Shown here piece by piece: positions 41,627 to 49,906 of a stretch of 64,000 nt of DNA. The notes under the pieces are model-generated. The model searched no databases. It was not told the origin of the DNA and worked only from the letters and a program-made list of their open reading frames with translations. Both the position numbers and the translations under genes were made by a program. Source of the DNA: Haloimpatiens massiliensis (GTDB lineage: Bacteria; Bacillota; Clostridia; Clostridiales; Clostridiaceae). The stretch is from positions 121,963 through 185,962 of the forward strand of contig NZ_LT854637.1 in the NCBI RefSeq assembly GCF_900184255.1. Direction: 5' to 3'. The stretch's first letter is position 1; every line of letters starts with the position of its first letter.

Positions 41627-42397
41627 ATGAAGGAAAATAATAAAGAATTATTTTGGGATGCGACTATTGAAGAGGTGAAAAAAGGGTATATAGAGTTAGA
41701 GGAAGGCTATAAATGTATAATTTGTGAGGAAGAATTTGCAAAGGGAAGAATATATGAAATAGATTCTATTCTTTATGATTCAAGAAAAGCTGCAGAGATT
41801 CATATATTAAAAAAACATGGTTCTACTTTAGAATATTTATTAGGGATGAACCCAGCATTTACAGGGATATCACAGGTGCAAAGAGACCTTTTAGTACTAA
41901 TGGCTTCAGGATTAACTGATAAGGAGATTGCCGAAAAGTTAGGTGTAGCACAGTCTACTATAAGAAATCATCGCTATAAGTTACGTGAAAAAGAAAAACA
42001 AGCAAAATTATTTTTATCTATAATGGAATTACTAGCATTAAACACAAAGAAAAAGGTGAATAAATTGGATAAAGATACTCTATGTGATGCACACAAAACA
42101 GCAACCACACTAGATGATAGATATAACATTACTGATAAGGAAAGAAAAAGTACAATTAAAATTTATATGGATGAAAGTGGAGCTATAAAAGCATTTCCTG
42201 CTAAGGAAAAGAAAAAATTAATAATTTTATCTGAAATAGTTAAGAATTTTTCTAAAGGAAAGAAATACTCTGAAAAGGAAATAAATAGAATTTTACAAAG
42301 AATATATGAGGATTATGCAACTATTAGAAGGTCACTTATAGAGTATGGTTTTCTTGAACGTTCTAATGATTGTAGTAGTTACTGGGTAAAAGAATAA
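41627..42397 (+). CDS. LuxR-type HTH regulator with DUF2087 domain
   Basis: 256 residues from ATG 41627 (AGGGGAG 9 nt upstream). An N-terminal zinc-finger-like segment (YKCIICEEEF ... AAEIHILKKHG), a LuxR/GerE helix-turn-helix (LTDKEIAEKLGVAQSTIRNH) and a C-terminal DUF2087 domain (AFPAKEKKKLIILSEIVKNF ... YATIRRSLIEYGFLER). This three-part form is common in Bacillus and Clostridium; targets are unknown. The tandem repeats upstream suggest autoregulation. Confidence 0.88.
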   Translation: MKENNKELFWDATIEEVKKGYIELEEGYKCIICEEEFAKGRIYEIDSILYDSRKAAEIHILKKHGSTLEYLLGMNPAFTGISQVQRDLLVLMASGLTDKEIAEKLGVAQSTIRNHRYKLREKEKQAKLFLSIMELLALNTKKKVNKLDKDTLCDAHKTATTLDDRYNITDKERKSTIKIYMDESGAIKAFPAKEKKKLIILSEIVKNFSKGKKYSEKEINRILQRIYEDYATIRRSLIEYGFLERSNDCSSYWVKE

Positions 42398-42461
42398 TTT
42401 AAAAATAGGTTAAAATTTGATTTTATTAAAGTAACACGTTGTTAATTGGGGGAATTATATA

Positions 42462-42974
42462 ATGCAAAATATTAATTTAGTAAATGGATATATGATTAAA
42501 TATCTTTCAAAAGAGTACAGTAATATTGTTGAGAATTTATGTGAGAAATGTTCAGATTATTATATATTGCACCAGGGGACAATACCATCTAAAGAAGAGA
42601 TAGATGAAATATTTATTAGTTTGCCACCTAATAAAAATTATGAAGATAAATTTGTTTTAGGAATATATAAATTTCATGAATTAATTGGTATAGTTGATAT
42701 TATAAAAGATTTCCCAACTATAGGGGAATGGATGCTTGGATTAATTCTTATTGAACCAGAGGAACGAGGTAATGGATTAGGTAAAATGGTACATGAAGCA
42801 TTGGCTATATGGGCAAAAGATTTAGGAGCAAAGTCGTTTAGAATAGGAGTAATTGAAGATAACGATAGGGGGATTAACTTTTGGTCTACATTAGGATATA
42901 AAAGCATAAAAAAAGTTAATATGAACTTTAAAGTGAAGAGTCATGTAGTAAATGTTATGAGATTACAATTCTAG
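42462..42974 (+). CDS. GNAT-family N-acetyltransferase
   Basis: 170 residues with the GNAT acetyl-CoA motif, LILIEPEERGNGLGKMVHEAL (motif A, RGNGLG), and a motif B region FWSTLGYKSIKKVNM. Substrate unknown. ATG after TTGGGGGAATT. Single gene, 64 bp after the LuxR-type gene, so co-transcription is possible. Confidence 0.87.
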   Translation: MQNINLVNGYMIKYLSKEYSNIVENLCEKCSDYYILHQGTIPSKEEIDEIFISLPPNKNYEDKFVLGIYKFHELIGIVDIIKDFPTIGEWMLGLILIEPEERGNGLGKMVHEALAIWAKDLGAKSFRIGVIEDNDRGINFWSTLGYKSIKKVNMNFKVKSHVVNVMRLQF

Positions 42975-43085
42975 AACATCTTAAGTTTAGGACTACTGAA
43001 TTGATTTATTTAATTAAATAAAATTATATGAAAAAGCACAACCTATTCTTGGTAGGACGCAGTGCTTTTTTCATTTGTCTTAAGA
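42972..43085 (+). ncRNA. Decayed copy of the antisense-RNA locus
   Basis: CTAGAACATCTTAAG ... TTTAGGACTACTGAATT ... GCAC...TATTCTTGGTAGGA...GTGCTTTTTT follows the sequence and hairpin terminator of the 26.6-kb antisense RNA block by block, with substitutions and small gaps. It may also serve as the terminator of the GNAT gene. Confidence 0.45.
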
Positions 43086-43129
43086 TTTAATTTAGACATG
43101 TAATAATTATTAAATTCAAATTCTAGCAA
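43043..43129 (-). pseudogene. Decayed copy of the small toxin-like peptide
   Basis: Minus strand frame from a TTG at 43129 to TAG: begins LLEFEFNNYYMSKLNLK and ends EKSTASYQE. Its start (LLEF after GCTAGAATT) and end (EKxxxSxQE) match the 53-residue peptide at 26688-26849, with about 25 central residues deleted and no ribosome site left. Confidence 0.45.
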
Positions 43130-43213
43130 TCAAAATTCATGGAGCTAAGTAATTTACAAAATATTAATGAACATACATAAATATGTTATAATTCATTATA
43201 GTGGGGTGAGAAA

Positions 43214-43942
43214 ATGCTAGATAGAGTGAGTATTGCTATTATTGAAGATGAAAAGGTACAATTAGAACTTTTAAATAAATATGTTGAAAAATGGTCAAGC
43301 TCTAAGGGCATAAGGGTAGGCATCGAAGACTTTTATAATGCTGAAAGCTTCTATTTTAAATGGAGTATGGACAAAAGATATGAAATACTTTTATTAGATG
43401 TTCAAATGCCAGGAAAAAACGGTATTGAACTTGCCAAGAAGGTACGAAATGAAAACAGTGATGTAAAGATAATATTCATAACAGCAGTTACTGATTATAT
43501 TCAAGCAGGCTATGATGTGGAAGCAATAAATTATTTAATAAAGCCAATAAAAGAAGAAAAGCTATACGAATGTTTAGATAGAGCCTTAGATAAAATTTCA
43601 AAGGAAGAAAAAGCAATTCTTATAGAGGCAGAGGGTGAATTTAATAAAATAAATCAGAAGGATATACTTTACATCGAGGCTTTTGCTCATTATATAGAGA
43701 TAAATACCTTGCAGAATAAATATACCACTAGAAAAAGCATAGGGACTATAGAAAAAGAGCTGGATAAGAATATGTTTGTAAGATGTCATAGATCCTATGT
43801 GGTGGGACTTAGGCATATAAATTCTATAAAAAGTACACAGTTAGAATTAGATAATGGAGAAATTATTCCTGTAAGTAGGAGAAGATATCAGGATACCAAT
43901 GTGGCATTTATAAAGTATTTCAGAGGTGATATAGATGAGTAG
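43214..43942 (+). CDS. LytTR-type response regulator
   Basis: 242 residues: receiver domain (phospho-acceptor Asp62 in LLLDVQMPGKNG, and KPIKEEKLYE near 117) and a LytTR DNA-binding domain (about 140-240, VRCHRSYVVGLRHI). AgrA/VirR-like. ATG after GGGGTGAG. The kinase gene overlaps its end by 8 nt. The ABC exporter pair downstream is the natural candidate target. Confidence 0.92.
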   Translation: MLDRVSIAIIEDEKVQLELLNKYVEKWSSSKGIRVGIEDFYNAESFYFKWSMDKRYEILLLDVQMPGKNGIELAKKVRNENSDVKIIFITAVTDYIQAGYDVEAINYLIKPIKEEKLYECLDRALDKISKEEKAILIEAEGEFNKINQKDILYIEAFAHYIEINTLQNKYTTRKSIGTIEKELDKNMFVRCHRSYVVGLRHINSIKSTQLELDNGEIIPVSRRRYQDTNVAFIKYFRGDIDE

Positions 43943-44669
43943 TAGGGGTATTATCCTTATAATTGCAGCTATTATAATTTTAATTGTTCTCTTGTTTTTT
44001 TTAATTAGATACATACTATTTAAATTAGTGGACAAGCGTATTTCTGATTATCAAGATGATCTTATAGCGAAGCACTATAACGAGGTGGAAAATATTTATA
44101 GAAAAATGAGGGGCTGGAGGCATGATTATCACAATCATATACAGACTATGAAAGCGTATCTTAAATTAGGAAGATATGAGGACATGAAAAATTACTTCAA
44201 CGATTTAGATAAGGATTTGATCCAAATAGATAGGGTTTTAAAAACAGGAAATATAATGGTGGATGCAATACTGAATAGTAAACTATCCCTAGCAATTAGC
44301 CAAAAGATAAATATAAATGCTAAGGCAATAGTGCCTAAAAACCTTCAAGTAGCAGATATAGATTTATGTATTATCATTGGAAACTTAATGGATAATGCTA
44401 TGGAAGCTGCTCTTAAGATAGAAAATCCTGACGAAAGATTTATAAGGGTATACATAAGAGAGATGAAAAAGCAGTTATATATTTCTATAACAAATTCTAG
44501 TGGAGGAAAAGTTAAAAAGACAAGTTTAGGATATGTAAGCACAAAAATAGGGATAAACCATGGCTTTGGACTAAAAAGAGTAGATAGCATTGTGGCTAAA
44601 TATGATGGATTTATAAATAGGCAAAATGAAGAAGGTGTATTTGCAACGGAGATTATTTTACCTATATAG
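43935..44669 (+). CDS. GHKL sensor histidine kinase, single membrane anchor
   Basis: 244 residues. Only one membrane helix (about 6-28) precedes the phospho-acceptor motif RHDYHNHIQ (His63) and an ATP-binding GHKL domain (NLMDNAMEAA, and late HGFGLKRVDSI). It is AgrC/NatK-like but lacks the multi-helix peptide-sensing domain, so it may sense through a partner such as the ABC exporter. Co-transcribed with the LytTR regulator. Confidence 0.9.
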   Translation: MSSRGIILIIAAIIILIVLLFFLIRYILFKLVDKRISDYQDDLIAKHYNEVENIYRKMRGWRHDYHNHIQTMKAYLKLGRYEDMKNYFNDLDKDLIQIDRVLKTGNIMVDAILNSKLSLAISQKININAKAIVPKNLQVADIDLCIIIGNLMDNAMEAALKIENPDERFIRVYIREMKKQLYISITNSSGGKVKKTSLGYVSTKIGINHGFGLKRVDSIVAKYDGFINRQNEEGVFATEIILPI

Positions 44670-44670
44670 T

Positions 44671-44712
44671 ACCATTGGTGTTTTAAATATAACCATTGGT
44701 GCTTTTTTTTAT
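44671..44712 (+). terminator. Terminator after the two-component genes
   Basis: Two copies of ACCATTGGTG, itself nearly palindromic, 22 bp apart, followed by CTTTTTTTTAT. Confidence 0.65.
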
Positions 44713-44775
44713 ATATTAAAATCTTCGTATTGATATTATATAGTTAGGGAAATAAATGGAGATCTGTAATTTGTA

Positions 44776-44806
44776 ATCAATGATCAATGTACGGATGATC
44801 ATTGAT
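44776..44806. repeat. Inverted repeat upstream of the ABC exporter operon
   Basis: ATCAATGATCA and TGATCATTGAT, a perfect 11-bp pair with 9-bp spacing, 180 bp before the operon. It could be an operator or a hairpin; the rest of this 320-bp gap is plain AT-rich sequence. Confidence 0.5.
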
Positions 44807-44989
44807 GAATTATGGATAAAAAATTTAGAATTTAAAAGTGAAAATGAAGGATAAAACTTCATATGAGTTTTTAAAATTTAAATTAGGAAACTGCTGTATA
44901 AATTCCAACTTAATTCTAGATTTTAAAGTTTACATTAACTAAGTTAATTGCAGTAGTATTACAAAAAATATAAAAAGGGTGATGATGTT

Positions 44990-46825
44990 ATGAGTGAAAA
45001 AGTTCAAAGGGATAAACCTAAATATTCAACATTTACTAATACTATGTATTTAATAAAAAATATCTGGAGATGGGATAAAACTTTATGGTGGTTAGTTATT
45101 GTGCAGATCCCAATAACAGTTATTATTCCACTTATAGGTATATATTTGCCTAAGATAGTAATAGATTCTGTAACTTCTAATTTGTCAGTTTCTAAGCTTA
45201 TGATAAATTTAGGCATACCTGTTGTTATAATGATCTTTTTGAATATAATTTTAAATACTACAGAATCTATAACTTATTTTAGAAAATCGCCTTATAGATT
45301 TAGATATATTCAATTAATAATGAATAAAGCAATGGATACAGATTATGAGAATACAGATAGTTTAAGGGGGCAAGAAAAGTTATCTAGAACAGACAAAGCA
45401 CTTATGAATAACCAAGCTGCTGCGGAGGCAATAGTAGAGGTTATAATAGAATTATTTTCTAATATGATCGGGTTTGTAATATATGCAGGTATAATAGTTA
45501 CTATTCATCCTTTCATAGTTATATTTATAATTTTATCCTCAGTAATAAATTATTTTATAGGAAGGTATGTAAACAAATATGAGCACAAAAATAAAGAAAA
45601 TATAGTGCCAATGGAAAGGAAAATAGAGTATATAAGAAAAAGAACAGGAGACTTTAAATCCTCTAAAGATATAAGACTTTATAATATGTTTCCTTGGTTT
45701 AAAAGTATGTACAAGATTTTTCAAAAGAAAGAAATTTATTTTAAAAATAAAAATATAAAAAGAAGATACTTTGCTAATTTCATTGATGGAATACTTCTTC
45801 TTTTAAGAGATGGAATAACCTATGGATTTCTTATATATTCAGTTATTTATAGAGGTATGGCTATGGGGAATTTTGTAATGTATTTTGGAGCTGTAGCTGG
45901 ATTTTCTACATGGTTATCAGGCATCGTAAAAAATATTAATACCTTAAATTCCTTTAGTCTTGATATATGTGATTTGAGAGAGTATCTAGAGATGGAGGAT
46001 AAGATGAATAGAGGACAGGGGATAGAGATTCCTGCCTATGGAATGCCCTGTGATATTGAACTTAAAAATGTATATTATAAATACGGTGGAGCTGAGGATT
46101 ACACTATTAAGAATATGAATCTGCACATAAAAAAAGGAGAAAAATTAGCATTAGTAGGGGTTAATGGAGCAGGTAAAACCACTTTAGTAAAGCTTATATG
46201 TGGATTATACACTCCTACAAAAGGACAAATATATATAAATGGTAAGAAAAGCAGTCTTTACAATAGAGATGATTACTATACTTTGTTTTCTGTGGTATTT
46301 CAAGAGATGCATGCTTTGCCTACATCTATTGAGAAAAATATCGCACCAGATATAGAAAAAAATATAGATGAGGATAAAATGCAAAGGGTTCTTAACTTGT
46401 CAGGTCTTATGAAAAAAATAGAGTCTCTACCTAAGAAAGAGAAAACTCCAATGGTTAAATCTGTGCATAAGGATGCAGTGGAACTATCAGGAGGAGAGAT
46501 GCAGAAATTAATGCTTGCCAAAGCACTATATAAGGATGCTCCAATTATAATATTAGATGAGCCTACAGCAGCACTGGACCCTATAGCTGAAAATGAAATT
46601 TATCAAAAATACAATGAACTTACAAAAGGACATACTTCCATATTTATATCCCATAGGTTATCTTCTACTAGGTTTTGTGACAGGATAGTGTTTATTGAAA
46701 ATGGAGCGGTAAAAGAAGAGGGAGACCATTATAGCCTTATGAATAAAGAGGGAAAATATAGAAAGATGTACGACATGCAGAGCTACTATTATAAAAATAA
46801 TGTAGGAGGAGAGAAATATGCGTAA
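44990..46825 (+). CDS. ABC half-exporter (first of a pair)
   Basis: 611 residues: about six membrane helices (20-330) and an ATPase domain with Walker A GVNGAGKTT, signature LSGGEMQKL, Walker B IIILDEPTAALDP and His switch FISHRLSS. No peptidase C39 domain. It overlaps the next gene by 8 nt; two unlike half-transporters usually form a heterodimer. Placement behind an Agr-like system and before a LytTR pair suggests export of a peptide or antibiotic, or resistance. ATG after AAAGGGTGATGATGTT. Confidence 0.9.
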   Translation: MSEKVQRDKPKYSTFTNTMYLIKNIWRWDKTLWWLVIVQIPITVIIPLIGIYLPKIVIDSVTSNLSVSKLMINLGIPVVIMIFLNIILNTTESITYFRKSPYRFRYIQLIMNKAMDTDYENTDSLRGQEKLSRTDKALMNNQAAAEAIVEVIIELFSNMIGFVIYAGIIVTIHPFIVIFIILSSVINYFIGRYVNKYEHKNKENIVPMERKIEYIRKRTGDFKSSKDIRLYNMFPWFKSMYKIFQKKEIYFKNKNIKRRYFANFIDGILLLLRDGITYGFLIYSVIYRGMAMGNFVMYFGAVAGFSTWLSGIVKNINTLNSFSLDICDLREYLEMEDKMNRGQGIEIPAYGMPCDIELKNVYYKYGGAEDYTIKNMNLHIKKGEKLALVGVNGAGKTTLVKLICGLYTPTKGQIYINGKKSSLYNRDDYYTLFSVVFQEMHALPTSIEKNIAPDIEKNIDEDKMQRVLNLSGLMKKIESLPKKEKTPMVKSVHKDAVELSGGEMQKLMLAKALYKDAPIIILDEPTAALDPIAENEIYQKYNELTKGHTSIFISHRLSSTRFCDRIVFIENGAVKEEGDHYSLMNKEGKYRKMYDMQSYYYKNNVGGEKYA

Positions 46826-48680
46826 AAGAGATTTTAAAAAACAAATTAAAATATTAAGATTTAGTTTAAAGGAAGTTTATAAATTACAGCCTTGGATGCT
46901 CCCTGTTACTATATTCCACTCACTTTTTAAATCGTTATCTCCTTTTATAAATATATATATGTCTGCATTAATTATTGATGAACTACTTGGACATAAGAAT
47001 ATTCATAATCTTAAGGTGTTGGTAGGAATAACTATAACTTTAAATTTAGGGGTTTATCTTATTTCTAAAGCACTTGAACATTTAAAAGATTTACTCATGG
47101 AAATTGTATGTGAAAATCGAGATATGAAATTAAGTGAAAAGATAGCAAATATGGACTATGAGTATGTGGAAAACTCAGAAGTACACAAACTCTACACAAA
47201 GATAAGAGAATCTCAAAATTTTAATGGAGGGGGTATATCTTATATTATTGTATGGGGTATAGGAAAATTTATAAAGGGTTTAGTTACAGTTATAACTTCT
47301 ATTGTCTTGATTATAGAGTTATTTAAGCCCAATGTTATAGGAGGATCCTTATCATTTATAAATTCTAGAGGGTTTTCTTATGCTTTTTTAATTACAATTT
47401 TTTTAGGCATAACAATTAGTTTAAAATTAGTATCTAAATCAGAAAAAAATATATTTAAGTGGTTTAATAAAATAATGGATATGAATAGAGTGTGGGGATT
47501 TTATTGTGAAATGAATTCAGATTATAATGCAGGAAAAGGAGTGAGGTTATACAATGAAAAACCAATAATTAATGAAGGATTAGAGAGTTTTGGTAAAAAT
47601 TCAACAAAATTGTTTAACAAAATGGGTAATATGAAGGCAAAATATAATGCATTTGATGCATTAATATCATCACTTTCTAGTGGTATGGTATATTTCTTTG
47701 TTGCATTAAAGGCTATAGTCGGCGCTATAACCATAGGCAGTATAGTCAAGTATGTGGGAAGTATAAATCAATTTATGACTGGAAGTAAAGAAGTTCTATC
47801 TTCTTTTAATGAAATTGTTAATAATAATAAATACGTAGAACTTTATTATGATTTTTTAAATATTAAAGGACAAAAACATAATGGAACCCTTCCAGTAGAG
47901 AAGAGAAACGATGATGAATATCAGATGGAGTTTAAAAATGTATCTTTTAAATATCCAGGGTCAGAGACTTATGCCCTAAAGAATGTTTCTATGAAATTAA
48001 ATATTGGGGAGCGCCTTGCAATAGTTGGAATGAACGGCTCAGGAAAAACCACTTTTATAAAGCTTCTTTGCAGATTATATGACCCAAATGAAGGGGAGAT
48101 ATTATTAAATGGTATAAATATAAAAAAATATAATTATGAGGAATACATGAGCTTATTTTCAATAGTATTTCAAGATTTTAAATTATTCTCCTTTTCTTTA
48201 GGACAAAACGTTGCAGCAACAACAGATTATGATGAAAAGTCTGTAGTGAATGTAGTAGAAGAGGTTGGACTAAAAGAAAGATTAAATACTATGCCTAAAG
48301 GGGTACACACATCCTTATACAAAGACTTTGATGAAGAAGGAATAGAAATTTCAGGCGGAGAAGCTCAGAAGATAGCCTTAGCTAGAGCTTTATACCGTAA
48401 TGCACCTATTATGATACTAGACGAGCCTACAGCAGCACTAGATCCTATATCAGAATTTGAGATTTATTCTAAGTTTAATGAAATAGTAGGCACAAAAACC
48501 GCTTTTTATATATCACATAGACTTTCATCTTGCAGATTCTGTGATGAGATAGCAGTATTTCATGAGGGAAGAATAATTCAAAAGGGCAATCACGAAAATC
48601 TAATAAAAGATGAAGAGGGCAAATACTATGAGTTGTGGAATTCACAAGCTAGGTATTATAACGAAAAGGAAAGTGCTTAG
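46818..48680 (+). CDS. ABC half-exporter (second of a pair)
   Basis: 620 residues with the same build as its neighbour: about six membrane helices, then Walker A GMNGSGKTT, signature ISGGEAQKI, Walker B IMILDEPTAALDP and YISHRLSS. Both ATPase sites look complete. Translational coupling with the first gene (8-nt overlap) supports a heterodimer. No precursor peptide or self-immunity gene is visible in the operon. A very strong terminator follows. Confidence 0.9.
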   Translation: MRKRDFKKQIKILRFSLKEVYKLQPWMLPVTIFHSLFKSLSPFINIYMSALIIDELLGHKNIHNLKVLVGITITLNLGVYLISKALEHLKDLLMEIVCENRDMKLSEKIANMDYEYVENSEVHKLYTKIRESQNFNGGGISYIIVWGIGKFIKGLVTVITSIVLIIELFKPNVIGGSLSFINSRGFSYAFLITIFLGITISLKLVSKSEKNIFKWFNKIMDMNRVWGFYCEMNSDYNAGKGVRLYNEKPIINEGLESFGKNSTKLFNKMGNMKAKYNAFDALISSLSSGMVYFFVALKAIVGAITIGSIVKYVGSINQFMTGSKEVLSSFNEIVNNNKYVELYYDFLNIKGQKHNGTLPVEKRNDDEYQMEFKNVSFKYPGSETYALKNVSMKLNIGERLAIVGMNGSGKTTFIKLLCRLYDPNEGEILLNGINIKKYNYEEYMSLFSIVFQDFKLFSFSLGQNVAATTDYDEKSVVNVVEEVGLKERLNTMPKGVHTSLYKDFDEEGIEISGGEAQKIALARALYRNAPIMILDEPTAALDPISEFEIYSKFNEIVGTKTAFYISHRLSSCRFCDEIAVFHEGRIIQKGNHENLIKDEEGKYYELWNSQARYYNEKESA

Positions 48681-48689
48681 GTTTTAGGA

Positions 48690-48756
48690 AAAATATAAAC
48701 TAAGGTAGTAGTTCCTATAAAATTAGGAGCTACTATCTTAGTTTATATTTTTTTTA
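48690..48756 (+). terminator. Long terminator hairpin after the ABC exporter pair
   Basis: AAAATATAAACTAAG...TAGTAG.TCCT pairs with AGGA.CTACTA...CTTAGTTTATATTTT, about 25 bp in all, ending in eight T. Confidence 0.9.
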
Positions 48757-48783
48757 CGATAAAGATTATTAATCCTTATATTT

Positions 48784-48853
48784 TACCGCTTATTTGAAAT
48801 AGACTACCGCTTATTTATAATCAGTAGTCTATAGGGGTAATTATTATTATAAT
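48784..48853 (+). promoter_or_regulatory. LytTR direct-repeat operator and promoter
   Basis: TACCGCTTATTT occurs at 48784-48795 and 48805-48816, exactly 21 bp apart (two turns), the spacing of LytTR-dimer sites. The second copy ends about 8 bp before a weak -35 (TAGTCT), with a perfect -10 TATAAT at 48848-48853: an activator-dependent promoter. Confidence 0.7.
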
Positions 48854-48927
48854 AAGTATATAAGAGAAATAGCTATGAAGCAGTGGTAGTTATTTAATGA
48901 AGAAGCATCTTATAGGGAGGTGAAAAC

Positions 48928-49377
48928 TTGAAAGTTGATATTCAGGTAGATTCAAAATATGAAGAAACTAAAGTTGTCATATATACCTCAGAAATTACAG
49001 ATGAAATACAGGAGGTAATAAACAGTCTAAAAAAAGCTGGAAAGAAGCATATTTTAGGCACTAAAGGAGAGAAAATCTATATTTTAAATCCTCAGGAGAT
49101 TTCATTTTTTTATAGTGAAAGAGGAAAAGTGTTTGCTCAAACGGATAACTTATATTATGAAGTTAAAGAAAAATTGTATGAATTAGAGGAAAGACTAAAG
49201 GGCACGTCTTTTGTAAGAATTTCGAAATCCTCTATCGCTAATGTGAACAAAATCAAAAACTTAGAAATGTTTTTTAATGGAAGTATGTGCGTAAATTTTA
49301 TAAGTGGTAAACAGGAATATATATCTAGAAGATATATGAAAAATGTTAAAGAATATTTTAATATGGGAGGAAGATAA
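48928..49377 (+). CDS. LytTR-domain regulator without receiver (LytTR regulatory system)
   Basis: 149 residues. TTG start at 48928 behind AGGGAGGTGAAAAC. A short N-terminal part and a LytTR DNA-binding domain (about 45-147, FVRISKSSIANVNKIKNLEM and YISRRYMKNVK). It stops directly before the DUF3021 gene (no gap). Pairs of a stand-alone LytTR protein and a small membrane inhibitor (for example HdrRM and BrsRM of Streptococcus mutans) form LytTR regulatory systems; the direct repeats upstream fit autoregulation. Confidence 0.88.
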   Translation: MKVDIQVDSKYEETKVVIYTSEITDEIQEVINSLKKAGKKHILGTKGEKIYILNPQEISFFYSERGKVFAQTDNLYYEVKEKLYELEERLKGTSFVRISKSSIANVNKIKNLEMFFNGSMCVNFISGKQEYISRRYMKNVKEYFNMGGR

Positions 49378-49815
49378 ATGAGTTATGTAAAAAAAGCTTT
49401 GCTAAGAGGGTTCTATGGCATAACTATAGGAGTATTTATAAATCAAGTTATTTTTGTAATGATGGCTTTAAGGGGAAGTTTTCCTGCGGATGTGTCTGTA
49501 AGTATTATGGTTAGCCAGTTTGTTATATCATCTCTTTTAGGATTTGGAATTGCAGCTTGTTCTGTTATTTTTGAAGTAGATAATTGGAGTTTGTTAAAAC
49601 AAACGGTTGTACATTTTATATTATTTAGTTTCATATATTTTCCGGCTGCTGTTTGTGGTAAATGGATGCCTGATAATTTAAATGGAAAATTAATATTTAT
49701 ATTAATTTATATATTAATTTATGTATGTTATTGGTTTAGTTTTAAATATTATTGGTCAAGAAAAGCTAGAAAAATTAATGAAGAGATAAAATTAAGAAGA
49801 AATAAACTACAATAA
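49378..49815 (+). CDS. DUF3021 membrane protein (probable LytTR inhibitor)
   Basis: 145 residues with four predicted membrane helices (GFYGITIGVFINQVIFVMMA, VISSLLGFGIAACSVIF, HFILFSFIYFPAAV, LIFILIYILIYVCYWF) and a basic C-terminal tail. This is the DUF3021 partner always next to stand-alone LytTR regulators. By analogy it holds the regulator inactive until an unknown signal is sensed. ATG directly follows the previous stop, with GGGAGGAAG as ribosome site inside that gene. Confidence 0.87.
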   Translation: MSYVKKALLRGFYGITIGVFINQVIFVMMALRGSFPADVSVSIMVSQFVISSLLGFGIAACSVIFEVDNWSLLKQTVVHFILFSFIYFPAAVCGKWMPDNLNGKLIFILIYILIYVCYWFSFKYYWSRKARKINEEIKLRRNKLQ

Positions 49816-49906
49816 CATAATATAAAACTTGGCTTGTAAAGTAGATATCTATTAGAAGTATACGATAAATAAAGAGAATATAAAAAATATAGTAGGTATT
49901 GAATTT

